Origin: Lachnoclostridium sp. UBA6558
GTDB lineage: Bacteria; Bacillota; Clostridia; Lachnospirales; Lachnospiraceae
Assembly (NCBI GenBank): GCA_002434335.1
Contig: DJJW01000001.1
Span: 586-7,790 of the forward strand
DNA length: 7,205 bases
Direction: 5' to 3'
Shown: positions 1 to 5,300 of the stretch, one piece after another
How positions within the stretch are numbered: the stretch's first letter is position 1
Layout of the letters: each line of letters begins with the position of its first letter
The notes under the pieces: model-generated
What the model was told of the DNA's origin: nothing
The model's database searches: none
What the model saw: only the letters and a program-made list of their open reading frames with translations
Made by a program: the position numbers and the translations under genes

Positions 1-1
1 T

Positions 2-343
2 AATTACCTGGAGGATCCTCTGTATAAAGGATTTAACGAAGCGGTGGATATTATGGCTGCCATCGATATGATAAAAGGAAAAACGGATAATATCCTGAGA
101 GTTCAAAAAAATGTCAATGTAAATGGAGGAGGAAGAGGATACGGATTTAAAGTAGAGATGCCGGACCTAAACCTGGAGGATTTTATAGGAAGCCGTTACG
201 AGGAAACAGAAGGCAGTTCCTATGAAAAAAATACCTATAACCAGAAAGTAGATGATTTTGCAGATTTGTTTGCAAAAGACATAAAAATAAAGGTATACGT
301 CAGATTAACAGTTGATTTGGATGTTGGATTATTGCAAATATAA
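2..343 (+). CDS. 3' end of an unidentified gene (partial, enters from the left)
   Basis: The frame is open from the left edge to a TAA at 341-343, giving 113 visible C-terminal residues; the true start is outside the window, and the first internal GTG (44) and ATG (53) have no convincing ribosome binding site. The visible part begins NYLEDPLYKGFNEAVDI, followed by a probable helix (about residues 10-30), a Gly-rich turn (NVNGGGRGYG, about residues 40-50), an acidic Tyr/Glu-rich stretch (SRYEETEGSSYEKNTYNQ) and a final beta-prone segment of alternating hydrophobics (IKIKVYVRLTVDLDVGLLQI). There is no membrane segment, sorting signal or catalytic motif. Local GC is about 37% by hand count, slightly above the LRR gene that follows. 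I do not recognise the family. It could be the C-terminus of another large surface protein or of a pilus or secretion component, but nothing visible proves either. Confidence 0.7.
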   Translation, partial: NYLEDPLYKGFNEAVDIMAAIDMIKGKTDNILRVQKNVNVNGGGRGYGFKVEMPDLNLEDFIGSRYEETEGSSYEKNTYNQKVDDFADLFAKDIKIKVYVRLTVDLDVGLLQI

Positions 344-453
344 TTTAAGGTAGATTATTTGGGGAAAACAGTAATTATTTCTGCAAATCCCTTTTCTATA
401 AAAATTTTGGAGTAAAAGTATTTAATTTAATGGAACAGTTTGGAAATATTGTG

Positions 454-482
454 TTGATATTTCACATAACGTATTGTATTAT
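454..482 (+). promoter_or_regulatory. Candidate sigma-A promoter for the LRR gene
   Basis: TTGATA at 454-459 (5 of 6 matches to TTGACA) and TATTAT at 477-482 (5 of 6 matches to TATAAT) are separated by exactly 17 nt, the ideal spacing. Transcription would start near 489-490 and give a leader of about 200 nt before the ATG at 690. In such AT-rich DNA chance matches are common, so the call rests on the combination of both boxes, spacing and position. Confidence 0.45.
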
Positions 483-500
483 TTATTAATAACAGTTTAA

Positions 501-614
501 ATTTATTTATATCGAGAGATATTTGAAATACCAAAGTTTAATGAATTTTTAAGGGAGGACTGCTTAGAGGAAATCGTACTATTATGCAAAGATGGTAAGT
601 GTATAGTATATTAA
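501..614 (+). pseudogene. Possible small coding relic in the leader (38 sense-frame residues less stop)
   Basis: Following an in-frame stop at 498-500, a frame runs to TAA at 612-614 and reads like real protein near its end: REIFEIPKFNEF, then LREDCLEEIVLLCKDGKCIV. It has mixed charged and hydrophobic residues and three Cys. It has no ATG, GTG or TTG start in this frame; the nearest options are the rare codons ATT (501) or ATA (519). GC over 541-600 is about 35%, well above the surrounding spacer. It may be the C-terminal remnant of a decayed gene or simply chance. The frame is in the same direction as its neighbours. Confidence 0.2.
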
Positions 615-676
615 ATATATATCCTTTAAAGAAAAAAACTACTAAATATATTTTCTAAAGATAAAAATAATATGAT

Positions 677-689
677 AAAGGGGATAAAC
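677..689 (+). promoter_or_regulatory. Ribosome binding site deciding the LRR gene start
   Basis: AAAGGG lies at 678-683 and is followed by a 6-nt spacer before the ATG at 690. An in-frame ATG at 672 lies upstream of this Shine-Dalgarno and has only A/T-rich sequence before it. The start at 690 is therefore preferred, which also gives a cleaner signal peptide. Confidence 0.7.
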
Positions 690-2219
690 ATGTATAAAAA
701 AATAGTAAAATATTTATTAGGAGCAACATGGATTCTTTTTCTAATGTTTCAGTGTTCTAATGTTAAAGCCAATACCGAAAATATTGTAACTGACGCAGAA
801 GGTTTTGTAATTCAAGATGGTTATCTACTGGTTGATTATGTTGGAACTGCAAAAGATATCGTAATTCCGGATACGGTTTCTATCATGTTTGAGGCTTGTC
901 TGGGATCAACTGATATAGATAGTGTAGTCATACCAAGCACTATAGAAGGGATGGATGAGTACGTATTTACACATAGTAACGTAAAGAAAGTAGTGTTTGA
1001 GGAGGGGAGTGAAATTGAAGAACTTCCAAAAGGAACATTTGATTCATGTGAGAACTTAAAGGAAGTGCAATTACCAAAAAGTCTTAAATCTATTGGAATA
1101 GAAGCATTTGCTAATACTGGTTTAATATCTATAGAGATACCTGACGGAGTTACCTTAATACAAGGAGGAGCTTTTATCGGTTCCACTTTAACGAAAATTG
1201 TTTTCCCTGATAGTCTTGAAGCAATTAATTCCTCAGCATTCTTTGAATGTACACAACTAAAGAATTTACAGTTACCAAAAAATCTAAAAAAAATAGGGTA
1301 TGGTGCATTTCAAGCATGTTTTAAACTGACTTCCATTGAACTTCCTGAAAGTACAACGGATATAGGTCAATATGCATTTTATATGTGTACTGGTATAAAA
1401 ACCGTAAAGATAAAAGGAAATATCAAAGAATTACCAAAAGGAATATTTAGTGGATGTGAAAGTTTGAGGAGTATTACATATCCGGATAGTATCGTGAAAA
1501 TAGGAGATTCGGCATTTGCAGATACTAGCTTTAAGACGTTGCCTATATCTAAGAATATAAAAACTATTGGTGTTAGTGCTTTTATTAATAATACGGTTAC
1601 ATCTGTTAAAATACCGGATAGCGTTGAAACTATTGAAGCTTATGCATTTTATAATTGCTCGGATTTGAAGACAGTATATGTACCTAAAAGTGTTACTTCC
1701 ATAGGCAGCAGAGCATTTGGTCAGTGCTGGAACCTGGAAAAATTAACAATTATGAATCCTTTGTGTAAAGTGTATTCATATCAGAGTGATAACATGTTCT
1801 TTAAAGGCAGTAAAGCTAATATGCTGAAAAAGGTAAAGGTATATGGATATAAGGGGTCTGCGACAGCACAACTGTGTTCCTTGTATAATATAAAATTCAT
1901 ATCAATAGATAAAACAGAAATGGATTACCCTGAACTTAAAAATGTAAAGGAAACTAAGATTGAAATAAAGAAAGACAGCTATTCGTTAAAAATGGGCAAA
2001 GAATTAAAGATACCCTATAAAGTTATAAACGCAAATGGATACAAGGTTAAGGTTACGGGAGGTGTTGAATACTTTGATGGGTTGGGCTATGAAGTTGTCA
2101 AAGTCGTTAAAATAACTGATGATTATATACTTGTTAAAGGAGGTATATGGCCCGGGACCGTGACAATATCCATTCGAGTAGGTTTTACCTCCAAAGCGAT
2201 TAAGATCAACGTAAAATAA
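690..2219 (+). CDS. Secreted BspA-like leucine-rich repeat (LRR_5) protein
   Basis: The product has 509 residues (515 if the ATG at 672 is used). Residues 1-27 form a signal peptide: a Lys-rich N-region (MYKKIVKY), a hydrophobic core (LLGATWILFLMF) and a likely cleavage after VKA; the Cys in FQCS is not in a proper lipobox. A BspA-type cap follows (FVIQDGYLLVDYVG), then about 13 units of roughly 23 residues at residues 57-357, with the signature 'IPDSV..IG..AF..C..L..V', for example IGYGAFQACFKLTSIELPES and IEAYAFYNCSDLKTVYVPKS. Residues about 422-509 form a separate beta-rich domain (IKKDSYSLKMGKELKIPYKV to the end) resembling bacterial Ig-like domains. There is no LPXTG, SLH or choline-binding repeat, so the anchoring mode is unknown. 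BspA-family repeats generally mediate protein or matrix binding in adhesion; the specific ligand here cannot be read from sequence. The gene appears monocistronic, with a promoter candidate upstream and a strong terminator immediately downstream. Confidence 0.9.
   Translation: MYKKIVKYLLGATWILFLMFQCSNVKANTENIVTDAEGFVIQDGYLLVDYVGTAKDIVIPDTVSIMFEACLGSTDIDSVVIPSTIEGMDEYVFTHSNVKKVVFEEGSEIEELPKGTFDSCENLKEVQLPKSLKSIGIEAFANTGLISIEIPDGVTLIQGGAFIGSTLTKIVFPDSLEAINSSAFFECTQLKNLQLPKNLKKIGYGAFQACFKLTSIELPESTTDIGQYAFYMCTGIKTVKIKGNIKELPKGIFSGCESLRSITYPDSIVKIGDSAFADTSFKTLPISKNIKTIGVSAFINNTVTSVKIPDSVETIEAYAFYNCSDLKTVYVPKSVTSIGSRAFGQCWNLEKLTIMNPLCKVYSYQSDNMFFKGSKANMLKKVKVYGYKGSATAQLCSLYNIKFISIDKTEMDYPELKNVKETKIEIKKDSYSLKMGKELKIPYKVINANGYKVKVTGGVEYFDGLGYEVVKVVKITDDYILVKGGIWPGTVTISIRVGFTSKAIKINVK
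858..1760 (+). repeat. LRR_5 / BspA repeat array (protein-level)
   Basis: The array contains about 13 units of 20-26 residues. Successive 'AF' positions can be read as FEACL, DEYVF, PKGTF, GIEAF, QGGAF, NSSAF, GYGAF, GQYAF, PKGIF, GDSAF, GVSAF, EAYAF and GSRAF. Units are diverged at the DNA level, so this is an old array rather than a recent tandem expansion. Two units (PKGTFDSCENL and PKGIFSGCESL) share a variant ELPKG start and are closer to each other than to the others, which suggests an internal block duplication with a period of about six units. Confidence 0.85.
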
Positions 2220-2232
2220 TAGAAATATTGCT

Positions 2233-2265
2233 AATTGGCTTCTTTGTAAAGAAGCCAATTTTTTT
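2233..2265 (+). terminator. Strong intrinsic terminator after the LRR gene
   Basis: A perfect inverted repeat of 13 bases (AATTGGCTTCTTT at 2233-2245 and its complement at 2248-2260) forms a stem with a tight loop around TGTA, and runs into a T tract at 2259-2265. It starts 13 nt after the LRR stop codon. This should isolate the giant gene downstream from LRR transcription. The stem's outer A/T pairs also give an A-rich 5' flank, but too short to call it bidirectional. Confidence 0.93.
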
Positions 2266-2282
2266 GTCTAAAATTCAAGAAA

Positions 2283-2299
2283 TTTACTATAGAAGTAAA
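2283..2299. promoter_or_regulatory. Small dyad upstream of the giant gene, possible operator
   Basis: TTTACT at 2283-2288 and AGTAAA at 2294-2299 form a 6-bp inverted repeat with a 5-nt spacer. It lies between the LRR terminator and the giant gene, where a promoter must exist if the terminator is efficient. A weak -10-like TACTAT (2285-2290) overlaps it, but no good -35 is present. The match is short enough to be chance in this AT-rich spacer. Confidence 0.2.
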
Positions 2300-2350
2300 A
2301 ATATTAATCATATTATATATGGCAAACATGAATATAAACAAAATGTAAAG

Positions 2351-2366
2351 AAAGGAGGCAAACAAA
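2351..2366 (+). promoter_or_regulatory. Ribosome binding site of the giant gene
   Basis: AAAGGAGG at 2351-2358 with an 8-nt spacer to the ATG at 2367 is a near-perfect Shine-Dalgarno. It fixes the start of the giant protein and suggests efficient translation. Confidence 0.9.
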
Positions 2367-5300
2367 ATGTTTTACGATTTACGGAGAATATCTGAAGTTC
2401 TAAATAAATCAAACAGAAAGTTAAGACATAAATTGATAATAGCAGTTGCTTTATCCATTATTAGCCTAATATTTCTGTTACTTATAACAGAAAACCACGC
2501 ACAATCAAAGTCAGAATCTTATGTACTTGGTAAACAGGGCGGAGCAGTTGTTGCAGGAACTAAAAGTGGTAATGCATCAATTTGGCCGATAACGCATCCT
2601 GCATTTATAGTGAGTTTTTTTCCTACAAAAATATCTACTGCAGATGCCGATGGTTATGATAGAACAGTAAAAACTATAAAATCAGTCATACCATATGCTA
2701 ATTCAAATGCGCTGTGGATATGCTCCAATACCTTATCGGAATATCTGGAGGATAAAGGATTTAATACAAAAAAGCAGGTATATAAGGCAAGAAGAAGCAG
2801 TCTAAATGGTTCTATGATGTTATATGGAGGAGTCAACGATCCTGAAACGACAAAAAGCATAATAGATTTTGATGCAAGCCACAGAACAAATAAGAATCCT
2901 GCCCCAAATGGGGTTTTCTATCAAAATGTACTGGGGTTATATATTAAGAATAACCGTAATTTTGCAGCTCTTTCCAAAGATCCGGATTTTGCGAAATTAT
3001 TAGAGAAACCTTCTGCTGCAAAGATAGACGAATCGTTAAAGGTATGGTCATTTATAACAGATACCAATACACAAGGAACCAGTTCCACAGGATATACTTA
3101 CACTGTAGATATTAAAAAGAACATGGAAGAATTTATGAATTACAATTCCTTCCCTAAAAGATTTCTAGTTTCTAATTGGGTAGAAGAACGTAAGACAAAT
3201 TATGATACCAAGGGAATTGACAGTAATGGAAAGTTAAAAGCATATAGTATAACAGTTATAGAAGAATTAGACTTAAGATATTTGGATCTATTAATGACAC
3301 TAAATGCAATGGCTAATAACCGTACATATTGGCAGAACGGTATAAAAAGCTATATGAAGGATAACAAAGGAGAGGCCACTCTTTCTATTACCCATAGTAT
3401 GGTTGCGAGGCTTGAAAGTTTAAGTACAAAAGGTGGCGATGTGGAACCGGCAACTGTATTTGTCTCTAGCAATGACCTTACCCAGACTGCTTATAATGTT
3501 AAGAGTGATAATAATTTATCAGATTTGGTTGCGTCATTTAAAGTTGCAACAACTGCAAATAGTAAAGTCTATAATAAAAGATTAAAAAAGGCGGTTGAAT
3601 TATCGAAACCAAGTACCTATAAGAATACGGGAATCTATTCCACAGCTATAATTAGTCGTATTTTATCCGAAGAAGTAAGAAAGGTAAAGGATGGTAAGCT
3701 GGTTTGGGGCGATTCCTATAATGATGCAGAATTAATAAAACTTCTTAGGTTTCAGGTAGATGAAAATTCCACTCCGTGGTATGGTACCAATTGGGCTTTG
3801 GAGCCGCCTATTGCAGGTTCCACCGTTAACTACGGGGTGAAATTGCAAACGGATTCAACGGTTTATAATACAATTAATAAGAAAACAGGGCCTTTATATG
3901 ATGAGAAAACAAAAAATATTAACCTAAGGAAATATTATGAACTAAAAGATTCTAGCAAATTATATGATGATACAGTGCCTACAGATGATACCGTAAAAGT
4001 TCAAGTACTATTAAATGCTCTGGACATTAAAGGTGAGAAACCTGGTGAAGAATCAAGTATTAAAGAATGGGATACATTCATAAAACAAAATAATATCAGT
4101 AATTTTAGAGTTAAAATATTGCTGTACAGAGATAATGACGGCACTAAGTTTGATACTCTAAGCGATAAAAAATATACGCAGATTCATACAGGGACTAATA
4201 CCTGGTGTACCTCTAATTCCTGGGTAAAAATAACGGCTAATGATATGAAGGAATTATTAAAAGGTAAAAAGGCCATTAATCAATGGGTTGATACCTCAAT
4301 TGCTTCTATGTTAGTTAGAGAAGAAGATGGTGAAAAAGCTGTTAAATATGCTGCAAGAGTATATATTCAGTACCAGGCACAGGATAAGAAATGGTATTAT
4401 ACAACAGGTAAGGCAGACACAGATACAGGGAATCTAGTGATAAGTAGTAAGAATACAACTCTTGCAGAGGTTAGGCAAAGCAATACTGTATATCATAAAT
4501 ATAAATGGAATCCTCTTACTCCGACTCCTGAAGATTTGGACTACCCTACAGATTCCTGGTCTTCCAGGGAACCATCGCTTGCTTATGCAGAGATGAAAGA
4601 AGGAACTATTTACAATGAGACCTTTGAGGCAATGGCAGGTGTTCCGTCCACCAGAACCTTGTATTTCTCCTCCGGCGGCAATGAGTTCATGGCTGACCTG
4701 CAGGTGAACTATGAGCATGATACAACAGCTACCAGAGAATATATCACTCATTACAATGGAACAGAATGCGAATATAAGGAAAATGACAAGTTAATAGGAG
4801 GCACAGGTAAATATTCCGAAAATCTGACCTTTGTAGGAGATTCGACAGGTAAAACGATCAGCAAGTCCGTAATAGCAGAGTCCTCGCAGATTGCAACACC
4901 TGAAGGCAACAGCTCCGGTAACATTACCGTAAGCGGCCATACCAGCGAGACCACCTTATGGGCAGAGTGGACAGGCAGTATAGACAATGGGACCCAGGAG
5001 CCTTCCGATAGCGGAAGCTTTGATGCCGGAAAAGCCGGCACACCTTGTGCCGGAAAGGACTTTGATGTAGGAAAGCTTAGAACAAAAAAAGACCCTTCCA
5101 CAGACTGGAAGGTCGATGCTTACAATAAAGCATTGGAACAGGCCACAAAGTGGGCAACGGATATGGAAGCCACCAACAGCAGCTATACCGTCCAGAAAAT
5201 CGCCGACAGTGACGGACAGGCCAGACAGTACAAGGTGGGGAATGCCGTCATTACAATTACCATAACAGGGGGAAGTAATGGATACACCAATACGACCCAA

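Larger units (their letters stand above)
344..689. other. AT-rich intergenic region and leader upstream of the LRR gene
   Basis: This is about 346 bp between the partial first gene and the LRR gene, with roughly 24% GC over 361-660 by hand count. It holds no long open frame on either strand. I see a good sigma-A-like promoter candidate (454-482), a perfect TATAAT at 339-344 overlapping the upstream stop codon but with only a poor -35 (TTGGAT at 317-322), a possible coding relic (501-614) whose GC is locally higher, and the ribosome binding site of the LRR gene at its end. No intrinsic terminator for the first gene is evident, so readthrough into the leader is possible. Confidence 0.6.

Noticed and set aside
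329..400. Terminator for the left partial gene
   Set aside because: No stem with a following T tract was found; only short A/T palindromes around the stop codon are present.
613..653. AT-only inverted repeat (AAATATAT / ATATATTT) in the LRR leader
   Set aside because: An 8-bp A/T stem with a 25-nt loop is not stable and is expected by chance in 24% GC DNA.
672..689. Upstream in-frame ATG as start of the LRR gene (six extra residues)
   Set aside because: The Shine-Dalgarno AAAGGG lies between this ATG and the ATG at 690, and nothing ribosome-binding-like precedes 672.
759..780. Lipoprotein reading of the LRR signal peptide
   Set aside because: The residues before the Cys (LMFQC) do not fit a lipobox, whereas VKA followed by NTE fits signal peptidase I.
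836..1186. Antisense open frame opposite the LRR array
   Set aside because: It is a shadow of a repeat-rich coding region with no ribosome binding site; the + strand frame has a signal peptide and clear LRR signatures.
2004..2258. Antisense open frame starting in the terminator
   Set aside because: It overlaps the LRR C-terminal domain and begins inside the terminator stem, with no protein-like features.
2319..2348. Nine-codon minigene (ATG to TAA) upstream of the giant gene
   Set aside because: There is no ribosome binding site before it, and Met/Asn/Lys codons are expected by chance in this AT-rich spacer.
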